Shown: piece after piece, positions 8,624 to 17,140 of the stretch | How positions within the stretch are numbered: position 1 is the stretch's first letter | Layout: every line of letters starts with the position of its first letter | From: Nitrosomonas sp. | GTDB taxonomy: Bacteria > Pseudomonadota > Gammaproteobacteria > Burkholderiales > Nitrosomonadaceae | DNA length: 64,000 bases | Direction of reading: 5' to 3' | NCBI RefSeq assembly: GCF_019635155.1 | Contig: NZ_JAHBZY010000001.1 | Span: 1-64,000, forward strand | Notes under the pieces: generated by a model | Seen by the model: the letters and a program-made list of their open reading frames with translations, nothing else | What the model was told of the DNA's origin: nothing | Databases searched by the model: none | Made by a program: the position numbers and the translations under genes

Positions 8624-8938
8624 TTAATCTCCTATTTGTCGAAAGCGGCGGATCGCCAGTTCTATGTCTTTTCGCCTTGTTTTCTGGGTCTTTTTTTGGA
8701 ATGCGTGCAAGACATAAATCACATTAGTTATTTTTGCGACATAAATAATTCGCCATTCTCCCTTGATATGCAGCCGAATTTCGTAAGCACCGGCACCGAT
8801 ATTCAACATAGGTTTAAAATCAGACGGCATTCCGCCGCGTTGCACCGCATCAAGTTGAAAACCAGCTTCACGGCGCACTTCTTCAGGAAAACTTCTGAGA
8901 TCATTGCGGATAAATCTGATAACCTATTCATTGTGCAT
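8624..8938 (-). pseudogene. HigB/Gp49-like RelE-superfamily toxin with an in-frame stop at codon 5
   Basis: Reading from the ATG at 8938 gives MHNE, then a TAG (8924-8926), then an open frame that matches the toxin family from its N-terminus: VIRFIRNDLRSFPEEVRREA, then GAGAYEIRLH, EWRIIYVAK and the C-terminal HAFQKKTQKT. The only later start in frame is a GTG at 8878 that removes about 20 family residues, including the first strand. The gene is therefore either inactivated by one nonsense change or expressed as a shortened 84-residue protein. The downstream antitoxin is intact. Confidence 0.65.
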
Positions 8939-8944
8939 TTGCTT

Positions 8945-8974
8945 AAAAAAAACAATCAAGCGCACTCGCGCTTG
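8945..8974 (-). terminator. Probable intrinsic terminator on the minus strand, just upstream of the higB-like gene
   Basis: On the minus strand a 7-bp stem CAAGCGC / GCGCTTG with a 4-base loop (8957-8974) is followed after ATTG by eight consecutive T (8952-8945). The T run ends 6 bases before the ATG of the toxin gene. It would stop leftward transcripts from the efflux-operon side, or attenuate a higBA transcript that starts upstream of it. Confidence 0.55.
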
Positions 8975-9083
8975 CAGAAAGGCGGAAAACAAGGAAAGAT
9001 ATCGTCAATAGTCTATAATCATCTCATAGCTATCAATTTTTATAATTCATTTAACTGTCGTTTTCAATGTTCAAATAAAATTC

Positions 9084-10481
9084 ATGCACCGCCGGCTTCG
9101 TATCTTGCTCATTTTCCCCATTCTGTTCCTCACCGCTTGTGCGATGGGACCGGACTTTATTCGTCCGCAAGTGGATACTGCCGAGAAGTTTCGATTGTCG
9201 GAGACGGAGGCTGAATCCATCGCCAATTTGCCATGGTGGGAATTGCTGCAGGATGAAACGCTGCAATACCTGATCCGGCAAGCGTTACAGGAAAACAAGG
9301 ATCTTAAACGGGCAGTGGCCAGCGTGGAGGAATTTCAGGCGCGTTCACGCATTGCGTTCATGGATTTTGTTCCCAACATGGATATCAGCGCCAATGCACC
9401 AGCATTCGGTACGCTGGGTGGATTTCTGCGCCCCGGGTTTGCAACCCCGTTCAACTATTTCGGACAAACGACTTTGAACTGGGAATTGGATATCTGGGGC
9501 AGGATTCGCCGTTCCAACGAAGCTGCCCGCGCTGAGCTGATGGCACGGGAAGAGAATCGCCGTGCAATCGTGCTGACGCTGATCAGCGCAGTGGCGCAAT
9601 CCTATTTCGACCTATTGCAGTTTGATATTCAACTCGAAATTGCGCATCGCGCTTTGGCTTCCTGGGAAGAATCCGTCGCTATCTCGCGCGCGCAACTGCA
9701 AGGCGGCATTATTTCACGCCTTGATCTGGATCAATTCGAAGCGGAGCGTGCGAATGCCGCTTCCCGGGTGGCCGAGCTCGAGCGCGGTATGGTGCAGAAG
9801 GAGAATGAACTCAGTGTATTGCTGGGAAGAAGCCCAATATCGATAGTTCGAGGACGCGCCTTGACGGATCAAGTGATTCCGCCGGAAGTGCCCGCAGGGT
9901 TGCCTTCCGAATTACTGCAACGCCGCCCGGACATTCTTCAAGCCGAGCAAAGCCTGGCAGCAGCCACCGCCAGAATCGGCGTAGCTAAAGCAGCGCGCTT
10001 TCCCAAACTTTCCATTACCGGTTTTCTAGGGGTAGCCAGTCCGGCTTTATCCAATCTGCTGCTTTCCGGCAGCGAGTTTGGCGTGGGCGGGCTCGGCTTG
10101 GCAGGCCCGTTACTTAATGCGCAAAGCCTGGGTTTTGAGCAGCGCGCCGCGGAAGCGCAGGCAAGACAAGCATTGGCGCAATACGAACAAACGATTTTAA
10201 TTGCATTCAAAGAAGTGGAAGATACATTGGTAGCCATTCGCACCGCCAATGAACAAATCAAAGCGCAGCAGCAGCGAGTGGAGGCATTGCATTCGGCTCT
10301 GCATGTGGCAAATCTGCGCTATCAGGGCGGTATTACCAGTTATGTCGATGTGTTGCTCGCCAAACGCACGCTGTTCGACGCCGAATTTTCCCTGAGTGCA
10401 ACGCAGCGTCTGCATTTGGTATCGATTGTTCAGTTATATAATGCCTTGGGAGGCGGATGGTCGCCGGAATACAGCAAATGA
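9084..10481 (+). CDS. Outer-membrane efflux lipoprotein of an RND pump (OprM/NodT family)
   Basis: A 465-residue TolC-like channel subunit. The N-terminus MHRRLRILLIFPILFLTAC is a lipoprotein signal with the lipobox cysteine at residue 19, followed by the family start MGPDFIRP. Two repeated TolC-type blocks follow. Each includes the long helices characteristic of the trimeric tunnel (LNWELDIWGRIRRSNEAA; later LPSELLQRRPDILQAEQSL) and the C-terminal LRYQGGITSYVDVLLAKRTL. It heads a plus-strand operon with the periplasmic adaptor and inner-membrane pump, so a complete tripartite exporter is encoded. Confidence 0.95.
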   Translation: MHRRLRILLIFPILFLTACAMGPDFIRPQVDTAEKFRLSETEAESIANLPWWELLQDETLQYLIRQALQENKDLKRAVASVEEFQARSRIAFMDFVPNMDISANAPAFGTLGGFLRPGFATPFNYFGQTTLNWELDIWGRIRRSNEAARAELMAREENRRAIVLTLISAVAQSYFDLLQFDIQLEIAHRALASWEESVAISRAQLQGGIISRLDLDQFEAERANAASRVAELERGMVQKENELSVLLGRSPISIVRGRALTDQVIPPEVPAGLPSELLQRRPDILQAEQSLAAATARIGVAKAARFPKLSITGFLGVASPALSNLLLSGSEFGVGGLGLAGPLLNAQSLGFEQRAAEAQARQALAQYEQTILIAFKEVEDTLVAIRTANEQIKAQQQRVEALHSALHVANLRYQGGITSYVDVLLAKRTLFDAEFSLSATQRLHLVSIVQLYNALGGGWSPEYSK

Positions 10482-10540
10482 TCATGAGGCAAACAAAGTA
10501 AAACTCTACTGAGTTCGCTTGCATCAGCAAGAGGAAAAAT

Positions 10541-11734
10541 ATGAATAAAATTTATTTGAGCATCGGAGTATGCCTGATTCTTCTGGCCGGCTGCGCTGAA
10601 AAACCACCTGAGAATTCCTCCGCCCCTGCTCCGCAAGTCGAAGTAATCACCGTAACCACGCAGGCGGTTCAGGATGAACCCGAATTTATCGGGCAAACGG
10701 AAGCTTTTCGCCCGGTCGAGATCCGTTCGCAAGTCAGCGGAATCATCAAGAAAGTCTTTTTTATCGAAGGGCGCAACATTAAGCGGGGCGACCGGCTATA
10801 TCTCATTGATCCTGTGCCCTTTAATGCAATTTATCTGAGCAGTAAAGCCAAGGTGGCCCAAGCTCAGGCCCGGCTCGACCTGGCTAAGCAGGATTTGGCG
10901 CGCGTGCTCCCGCTGCTTGAGCAGCAAGCGGTCAGCAAGAAAAATGTGGATGACGCACAGGCGGAAGTGCGGGGAGCCAAAGCCGCACTGGAAGCCGCAC
11001 AAAACGATTTGATCAAAGCCAAATTCGATCTGGATAATACGATCATTACAGCACCGGTAAACGGCCGGATCGGCCGCAGCCAGTTCTATGAAGGGCGATT
11101 GATTTCCGCTCAGGAAACGCTTCTCGCGACAATCGATCAGCTTGATCCGATGTACGTCAATGTCAGCGTGCCCGAAAGTTACCTGCTCCGTCGCCGTCGC
11201 GAACTCGCAGAGCATAAGGTGGAGCGACCGGATATTTTTCAACTGCGCGGTGTGATGACTTTCATGGATGGCAGCGTCTATCCGCAAGAAGGTGTACTCG
11301 ATTTTGCAGATGTCGCATTACGGCCAGAAACCGGCACATTGCAAGGGCGATTTGTATTTCCCAACCCTGAAGGCGCTTTTGCTCCGGGACAATCTTATTT
11401 TTATCCCGGTCAGTTCGTCAAAATCCGCATCAAAGGCTATACCCGCACCGATGCCATCCTAATCCCGCAACGCGCGGTGCAACAAGGACCCAGCGGTTCA
11501 TTTGTCTATGTCGTTGACAAGGAAGATAAGGTGGAACTTAGAGCGATTAGAGCCAGCATGTGGCGTGGCAAAGAATGGCTGATCGAAGAAGGTTTGCGTC
11601 CGGGGGAACGCGTAGTCGTGGAGGGTTTCTTCCGGATTCTTCCGGGCGCCAAAGTCGATCCTGTCGCACACCAGAAAAAAACAATCACTGCAACGCCTGA
11701 TGCCGAGCAATCCAACCTGCAAAGTACGCCATGA
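10541..11734 (+). CDS. RND efflux periplasmic adaptor lipoprotein (MexA/AcrA family)
   Basis: A 397-residue membrane-fusion subunit joining the pump to the outer-membrane channel. It has a lipoprotein signal with lipobox LLAGC (Cys18). The lipoyl half-motif EIRSQVSGIIKKVFFIEG is at about residue 63, a coiled-coil hairpin rich in Ala, Gln and Lys at about 100-160, and the second lipoyl half TITAPVNGRIGRS-like region (IITAPVNGRIGRSQF) near 168. Beta-barrel and membrane-proximal domains follow. A GAGGAAAAAT Shine-Dalgarno region precedes the ATG. Its stop overlaps the start of the pump gene (ATGA). Confidence 0.95.
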   Translation: MNKIYLSIGVCLILLAGCAEKPPENSSAPAPQVEVITVTTQAVQDEPEFIGQTEAFRPVEIRSQVSGIIKKVFFIEGRNIKRGDRLYLIDPVPFNAIYLSSKAKVAQAQARLDLAKQDLARVLPLLEQQAVSKKNVDDAQAEVRGAKAALEAAQNDLIKAKFDLDNTIITAPVNGRIGRSQFYEGRLISAQETLLATIDQLDPMYVNVSVPESYLLRRRRELAEHKVERPDIFQLRGVMTFMDGSVYPQEGVLDFADVALRPETGTLQGRFVFPNPEGAFAPGQSYFYPGQFVKIRIKGYTRTDAILIPQRAVQQGPSGSFVYVVDKEDKVELRAIRASMWRGKEWLIEEGLRPGERVVVEGFFRILPGAKVDPVAHQKKTITATPDAEQSNLQSTP

Positions 11735-14700
11735 ATTCTCATTTCTTTATCGACCGGCCTATTTTTGCGTCCGTACTGTCCATTATCATTGTTGTCATCG
11801 GCTTAGTCGCCCTGCAAAAATTACCTATTGCGCAATTTCCGCAGATCACGCCGCCGATGGTGCAGATCGATGCGGATTATCCGGGCGCCAGCGCGGAAGT
11901 GGTAGCGGAAGCCGTGGCACGCCCGATCGAGGTGCAGCTCCCCGGGATCGATAATCTTTTATATTATGAATCGACCAGTACGAACGACGGGCACATGACC
12001 ATGAAGCTCACGTTCGAAATCGGCACCGATATCGACATTGCACAAGTACAAACGCAAAACCGGCAGCGCCTGGCCGAACCGCAATTGCCCGATGAAGTGG
12101 TGCGTCAAGGCATTACCGTTAAAAAAACATCCCCCGATTTATTGGCGGTTATCGCGTTGAGCTCAACGGATCCCAAGCATGACACCGTTTTTCTCTCGAA
12201 CTATACGTTACTGCGTATTCTCGATAATGTTAAACGGCTGCCCGGTGTTGGAGATGCGATCATTTTTGGCGGGCAGAATTATTCCATGCGGCTGATTCTC
12301 GACCCCGTGCGTATGGCGCAACTTAATATTACGCCCACCGAAATTGCAGCGGTGGTACGGGAACAGAACCGCGATTTTCCAGCCGGCAGAATAGGGCGGG
12401 AACCCACATCGAAAGGCACGGAGCTGACTATTCCGGTTATTACGCGTGGCCGCATGAGCGAAGTAAGCGAATTCGAAGACATGATTATCCGCGCTCACCC
12501 GGACGGCGCAATGGTGCGGATGCGCGACGTTGCGCGCGTGGAACTGGGCGCTCAATCCTACGATCTGCAAGGACGGTGGAATGGCAAACCCAATACTTTT
12601 TTACTGACCTTTTTGTCACCCGGCGCGAACGCACTCGACACCGTTAAACGGATACGTACAGAAATGGACAATCTCGCCCACAGCTTCCCAGCCGGCGTGT
12701 CTTACGATGTCCCGTACGATACGACGACATTCATCGAAGTTTCCATCAGGGAAGTGGTCAAGACGCTGGCTGAAGCTATGATATTAGTGATCCTGGTCGT
12801 TTTTCTCTTCTTGCAAAGCTGGCGCGCCACACTCATTCCGGCGATCGCGGTTCCCATTTCGTTGATCGGAACGCTGGCTGGCATGGATGCGCTAGGATTC
12901 TCGATCAATACGCTGACACTTTTCGGTATGGTTCTGACCATCGGTATCGTTGTGGACGATGCGATTGTGGTCGTGGAAAATGTCGAGCGCCATATGACGC
13001 AAGGCGGTCTCTCGCCCCGGGATGCGGCAAAAGAAGCCATGAGCGAGGTAACCGGGCCGGTCATCGCAATTGTGTTGGTGCTGGCCGCTGTGTTTGTACC
13101 TGTGGCGTTCCTGGGCGGTATTACAGGTGAGCTGTATAAACAGTTCGCCATCACCATTGCGCTATCTGTGGCTATTTCCGGATTTGTAGCGCTGACCCTC
13201 AGTCCTGCGTTATGCGCCTTAGTGCTCAAACCCAATCATGGCACTTCCGGGCGATTCTGGAAAACATTCAACCGGCTTTTTGACCGGGCGCAAGCGGGTT
13301 ATGTCGGAACGGTCAACATCGTCATTAAGCGATCCATGATTGCGATCGCCATTTTTATAATGCTGATCGGGGTGATCGTGGGTCTGTTCAAAACGGTTCC
13401 CGGAAGTTTTCTTCCGGAAGAGGATCAAGGATATTTCATTACAGTGGTGCAATTGCCGGATGGCGCTTCATTGACGCGCACCATCGAGGTTTTAGAAAGA
13501 ATCGAAGGATATTTCCAAGGAATTCCCGCCGTTCACTCAACCGACACCCTGGCCGGTCAGAATTTCGTTTTCGGCACTCGTGGCACGAATCAAGCGACAA
13601 TGTTTATCCCGCTGCATCACTGGGATGAACGCAGGCATGCCGGTGAACAGGTATCCAGTCTGATTGCCTCGGCGTACCAGGAGTTTGCCAAAATTCCGGA
13701 AGCGTTGGTGCTAGCTTTCAATGCTCCCTCGATCAGCGGATTGGGCTCCACCGGCGGTTTTTCAGCGCAACTGCAGGATCCCGCCGGAGGAGATTTCGCC
13801 GAATTTGCCGCAGTGGCGCAGGAGTTTACCGCCAGAGCCACCGAACACCCGGCCATCGCGGTTGCCAGCACCAATTTTCGCATCAGCGCACCCCGGTTGT
13901 TTGCTACGGTAGACCGCGAACGCGCCAAGGCGCTGGGCGTTCCGATTTCGGAAATATTCGATACCATGCAGGCTTATTTTGGTAATCTGTATGTCAATGA
14001 TTTTGTAAAATTCGGCCGTATCTACCGGGTACAAACTGAAGCGTTGCCGGAGTACCGTTCCAACCCGGATGATATCAGCAAGATCTATGTGCGCGCCCGG
14101 ACAGGTACAACCACGACGATGATTCCACTGGATTCGGTCGTCACCACCGAGTTTAACAGCGGTCCGGATCCCGTGACGCATTTCAACGGATTCAATTCCG
14201 CGCTCATCTTGGGCGGAGCGGCGCCCGGCTACAGTTCGGGAGAGGCGCTTGAAGCATTGCAGCAAGTCGCCGATGAAATCCTGACACCCAAAGGTTATTC
14301 GATCGACTGGAGCGGAATCTCGCTGCAAGAACGCAAGGCCAGCGGACAATCGGTTTATGTGTTCGCCTTTGCTTTACTGATGGTATTTCTGGTACTGGCC
14401 GCTTTGTACGAAAGCTGGTCTATTCCATTCGCCGTTATCTTAGCCATTCCTTTCGGAATCCTGGGGGCATTCCTGGCAATCTGGACAAGAGGTCTGACCA
14501 ATGACATTTATTTCCAGATTGGATTGGTGACTTTGATCGGATTGGCCGCCAAAAACGCCATTTTAATTGTGGAATTCGCCAATCAGCGCCGCGCAGCCGG
14601 AATGCCATTAACCGAGGCGGCGCTTGATGCAGCGCGGCTTCGGTTCCGCCCCATCATCATGACGTCGATGGCTTTCATTCTGGGCGTGTTGCCACTGGTG

Positions 14701-14931
14701 ATCGCTTCCGGCGCGGGCGCAGCCAGTCGCCATTCAATCGGCACCGGCGTATTTGGCGGCATGCTGGCGGCGACCTTCCTGGCAATTTTTTTCGTACCGC
14801 TGTTTTTTGTACTGATCGGTAAGCTGGGACGGCGTGACAAGCCGCCCGCCACCGAGCCGCCGGAACTCGCAGCATTGCCACAGCCGCAAAGTGAACCGCC
14901 TCAATCATCGCAAGAAAATAAACAGCCATGA
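11731..14931 (+). CDS. RND multidrug efflux permease (AcrB/MexB, HAE1 family)
   Basis: A 1066-residue proton-driven inner-membrane pump. The HAE1 start MNSHFFIDRPIFASVLSI is present. The proton-relay Asp pair is visible at residues 409-410 in GIVVDDAIVVVENVERHM. The two large periplasmic loops and twelve membrane segments have normal spacing, and the C-terminal half has the GLAAKNAILIVEFA signature. The C-terminal tail after the last membrane segment is rich in Pro, Glu and Gln, which is common. The gene overlaps both its neighbours by ATGA. The exported compounds cannot be told from sequence, and no local regulator gene was found. Confidence 0.96.
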   Translation: MNSHFFIDRPIFASVLSIIIVVIGLVALQKLPIAQFPQITPPMVQIDADYPGASAEVVAEAVARPIEVQLPGIDNLLYYESTSTNDGHMTMKLTFEIGTDIDIAQVQTQNRQRLAEPQLPDEVVRQGITVKKTSPDLLAVIALSSTDPKHDTVFLSNYTLLRILDNVKRLPGVGDAIIFGGQNYSMRLILDPVRMAQLNITPTEIAAVVREQNRDFPAGRIGREPTSKGTELTIPVITRGRMSEVSEFEDMIIRAHPDGAMVRMRDVARVELGAQSYDLQGRWNGKPNTFLLTFLSPGANALDTVKRIRTEMDNLAHSFPAGVSYDVPYDTTTFIEVSIREVVKTLAEAMILVILVVFLFLQSWRATLIPAIAVPISLIGTLAGMDALGFSINTLTLFGMVLTIGIVVDDAIVVVENVERHMTQGGLSPRDAAKEAMSEVTGPVIAIVLVLAAVFVPVAFLGGITGELYKQFAITIALSVAISGFVALTLSPALCALVLKPNHGTSGRFWKTFNRLFDRAQAGYVGTVNIVIKRSMIAIAIFIMLIGVIVGLFKTVPGSFLPEEDQGYFITVVQLPDGASLTRTIEVLERIEGYFQGIPAVHSTDTLAGQNFVFGTRGTNQATMFIPLHHWDERRHAGEQVSSLIASAYQEFAKIPEALVLAFNAPSISGLGSTGGFSAQLQDPAGGDFAEFAAVAQEFTARATEHPAIAVASTNFRISAPRLFATVDRERAKALGVPISEIFDTMQAYFGNLYVNDFVKFGRIYRVQTEALPEYRSNPDDISKIYVRARTGTTTTMIPLDSVVTTEFNSGPDPVTHFNGFNSALILGGAAPGYSSGEALEALQQVADEILTPKGYSIDWSGISLQERKASGQSVYVFAFALLMVFLVLAALYESWSIPFAVILAIPFGILGAFLAIWTRGLTNDIYFQIGLVTLIGLAAKNAILIVEFANQRRAAGMPLTEAALDAARLRFRPIIMTSMAFILGVLPLVIASGAGAASRHSIGTGVFGGMLAATFLAIFFVPLFFVLIGKLGRRDKPPATEPPELAALPQPQSEPPQSSQENKQP

Positions 14932-15401
14932 AGCCGTTATGGCTGGTGAACGTGATAATCGCCTGGGGCTTTCCGTTCGTCAATCAAGCATTGGCGCAAG
15001 ATGGTCCGCAACCGCGCCTGCCGATTGTCGAATTGACCGCCGGAATGTACATCATCCAGGCTGAAGTGGCGCAAACGCACGAACAACACAGCATCGGCCT
15101 GATGCACCGGCAATTGATGGGCGTCAACGAAGGCATGCTGTTTGTGTATCAAGCATCGGAAATCCGCTGTTACTGGATGCGCAATACGTTGATTCCGCTG
15201 ACCATCGCATTCCTCGACGACGACGGCGCGATTATCAATCTGAAAAACATGGAACCGCACACCGAGCGCTCGAATTGCTCGGTCAAACCGGTGCGCTATG
15301 CGCTGGAAATGAATCAAGGCTGGTTTGACCAGCGTGGCATCAAACCGGGATTCAAATTGCGCGGATTACCGGCAAAGCCTGCCGGTTTCGCTTTGCAATG
15401 A
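14928..15401 (+). CDS. DUF192 (UPF0127) family exported protein
   Basis: A 157-residue protein with an N-terminal signal peptide ending near ALAQDG, then a DUF192 domain. Family marks are RQLMGVNEGMLFVY, the YWMRNTLIPLTIAFLDDDG stretch and the Cys in RSNCSVKPVRYALEMNQGW. The domain fold is known but its biochemical role is not. It is coupled by ATGA overlaps to the efflux permease upstream and the methyltransferase downstream, so it belongs to the same transcript; whether it has a role in efflux is unknown. Confidence 0.9.
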   Translation: MKPLWLVNVIIAWGFPFVNQALAQDGPQPRLPIVELTAGMYIIQAEVAQTHEQHSIGLMHRQLMGVNEGMLFVYQASEIRCYWMRNTLIPLTIAFLDDDGAIINLKNMEPHTERSNCSVKPVRYALEMNQGWFDQRGIKPGFKLRGLPAKPAGFALQ

Positions 15402-16543
15402 AAGACTCTATGCTGCGCTGGCAAGAAGCCGACGAAGAACAAATCGCTTATTGGCAAAGCGAGAAAGGTTTACCGCCGCCGGAACGCGTGCAAGTTGCCG
15501 ACGATCGCATGCCCGCCGATACCGCTTACCGTTTGGCTTGCGGAGGGACCGCTTTGTTATGGCGTGGCGATTTCCAGAATGCTAAGTTATTACTGCAAGC
15601 CATCGCGCGGCGTATCGACAACAAAAAACCGGCTCGCAGGAAAAAGCCGGAAACCCTGACACCTGTAGAATTATTTCACCGGTACCGCCTGTCGCAATCG
15701 CAACGCGCCCGCATTCTGGAGAAGCTGCTGATCCCGTTCAACGCCGATCTCAGCATTCCGCTGCGCCGCACGCCGGATGTCCGCAGCGCTTGCTGGGATG
15801 CATACGGTTCACGTACCGAAGCGTTTATCGCGCCGCTGCGCGAATTGCTAGGATTGATCGGCGCGCACGAATGGCGCAAGAAGGGCATCGACATCCCGGC
15901 GCTCGGCATCACCATTCATCCGCATTACGGCGTGTTTGCACCGATCCGCAACGAATACGTCCAGCTTGTCGCGCAAGCAGCATCGCCCACGATACTGGAT
16001 AAGCAGTCGATCGCTTTCGACATCGGCACCGGCACCGGCGTCCTGGCCGTGGCACTGACACAGCGCGGCGTTCAGCGCATCGTCGCGACCGATCACGATC
16101 CGCGTGCGCTCGAATGCGCGCGTGACAATCTGGCGCGATTGAACTTAACCGATGCAATTGAATTAGTTGAAGCCGATCTGTTTCCGCCAGGGCAAGCGGC
16201 ATTAATTGTATGCAATCCGCCGTGGATACCAGCGCGCCCAAGCTCACCGTTGGAACACGCCATTTTCGACCCGGAAAACCGCATGCTGCAAGGATTCTTG
16301 CAAGGCTTGCGCGATCACCTATTGCCCGGCGGCGAAGGCTGGCTGATATTGTCGGATATTGCCGAACACCTGGGCTTGCGCAGCCGCGAAGAATTGTTGC
16401 ACATAATTGATGCCGCCGGCTTGCAGGTTTTATCGAAATCCGACGTCAAACCGCGCCACCTAAAAGTTGCCGACACCAGCGACCCGTTGCATGCCGCCCG
16501 CGCGGCGGAATTGACGTCATTGTGGCGGTTGGCTGCAAATTAG
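15398..16543 (+). CDS. Class I SAM-dependent methyltransferase of the HemK/PrmC type
   Basis: A 381-residue protein. The C-terminal two-thirds is a Rossmann methyltransferase with SAM loop FDIGTGTGVLAVALTQRG at about residues 206-223, an acidic motif VATDHDPRALECARDN, and the catalytic NPPW motif (VCNPPWIP) near residue 271. This points to methylation of a planar amide or base nitrogen, as in PrmC and N6-adenine enzymes. The N-terminal part (about 200 residues) is a separate helical domain. The substrate is unknown. It overlaps the DUF192 gene by ATGA and ends the RND operon. Confidence 0.85.
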   Translation: MKDSMLRWQEADEEQIAYWQSEKGLPPPERVQVADDRMPADTAYRLACGGTALLWRGDFQNAKLLLQAIARRIDNKKPARRKKPETLTPVELFHRYRLSQSQRARILEKLLIPFNADLSIPLRRTPDVRSACWDAYGSRTEAFIAPLRELLGLIGAHEWRKKGIDIPALGITIHPHYGVFAPIRNEYVQLVAQAASPTILDKQSIAFDIGTGTGVLAVALTQRGVQRIVATDHDPRALECARDNLARLNLTDAIELVEADLFPPGQAALIVCNPPWIPARPSSPLEHAIFDPENRMLQGFLQGLRDHLLPGGEGWLILSDIAEHLGLRSREELLHIIDAAGLQVLSKSDVKPRHLKVADTSDPLHAARAAELTSLWRLAAN

Positions 16544-16557
16544 CAGCGATACACTTA

Positions 16558-16702
16558 AGAAAACTCTGATTAATTCGATGAACGAAATGAAGCACGAGGC
16601 GCACGGAACGCAGCAACCTAGACATATCAACAAGATAGGCGAGGGAACGAGTACCGCGCAACGAAGTGATTCGTTCGTGCCGTCAATTAATCAGAGTTTT
16701 CT
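16558..16702. mobile_element. MITE-like element, family A (18-bp terminal inverted repeats)
   Basis: The stretch is bounded by near-identical inverted arms: AGAAAACTCTGATTAATT at 16558-16575 and its exact reverse complement at 16685-16702. The interior encodes nothing and contains GAAGCACGAGGCGCACGGAA and further sequence shared with the window start (26-125). The right arm overlaps the stop codon of the convergent MazG-like gene. The arms could also fold as a long hairpin with a TTTT on the plus strand, so the element may terminate the RND operon transcript. No transposase is present; a non-autonomous element is the best reading. Confidence 0.75.
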
Positions 16703-17036
16703 ATAATTCCGTATATTTTTTAGCGCTACCTTTCGATTTCTCCACCGGATATTTGCGCGCGTTTTTCTCCATTTTTTCCAGCACAATTTGCTTCACGTCG
16801 AGGTCGTATTTGTCGGCGAGCAGCAAAGCGAAGGTAATCACATCGGCCAGCTCTTCCTTCACGCTATCGACATCCGCCTGCTCCGGCGCTTTCCATAAAA
16901 AAACCTCGAGCAACTCGGCCGCTTCGATATTCAGCGCCACCGCCAAATCTTTGGCATTATGAAACTGCGCCCAATCGCGCTCATCGCGGAATTGAAGAAG
17001 CGCTCGGGTAATTTCTTTAATATCACTCACATGCAA
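16701..17036 (-). CDS. MazG-like nucleotide pyrophosphohydrolase (dCTPase-type)
   Basis: A 111-residue all-alpha NTP pyrophosphohydrolase, a house-cleaning enzyme for noncanonical or excess nucleotides. The Mg-binding acidic residues are visible as EAAELLEVFLWK and KEELADVITFALLLAD, and the conserved helical start (ALLQFRDERDWAQFHNAKDLA) matches the RS21-C6/dCTPase group. The normal C-terminus KKYTEL is followed at once by a TAG whose last base lies in the inverted-repeat arm of the neighbouring miniature element, so the insertion abutted but did not truncate the gene. Confidence 0.92.
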   Translation of the reverse strand: MHVSDIKEITRALLQFRDERDWAQFHNAKDLAVALNIEAAELLEVFLWKAPEQADVDSVKEELADVITFALLLADKYDLDVKQIVLEKMEKNARKYPVEKSKGSAKKYTEL

Positions 17037-17140
17037 AAATCCTGTCTAGATAACAAGTCGCGAGAGCATTGTTCGATCGATGACTCTGGTTTCCACATTC
17101 TTTAAAAAACTTGGCGATTAGTTCAGAAATTCTGCATATC

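Noticed and set aside
8357..9214. 285-codon open frame on the plus strand across higBA
   Set aside because: It overlaps higA and the toxin antisense, has no start signal, and the product has no recognisable domain.
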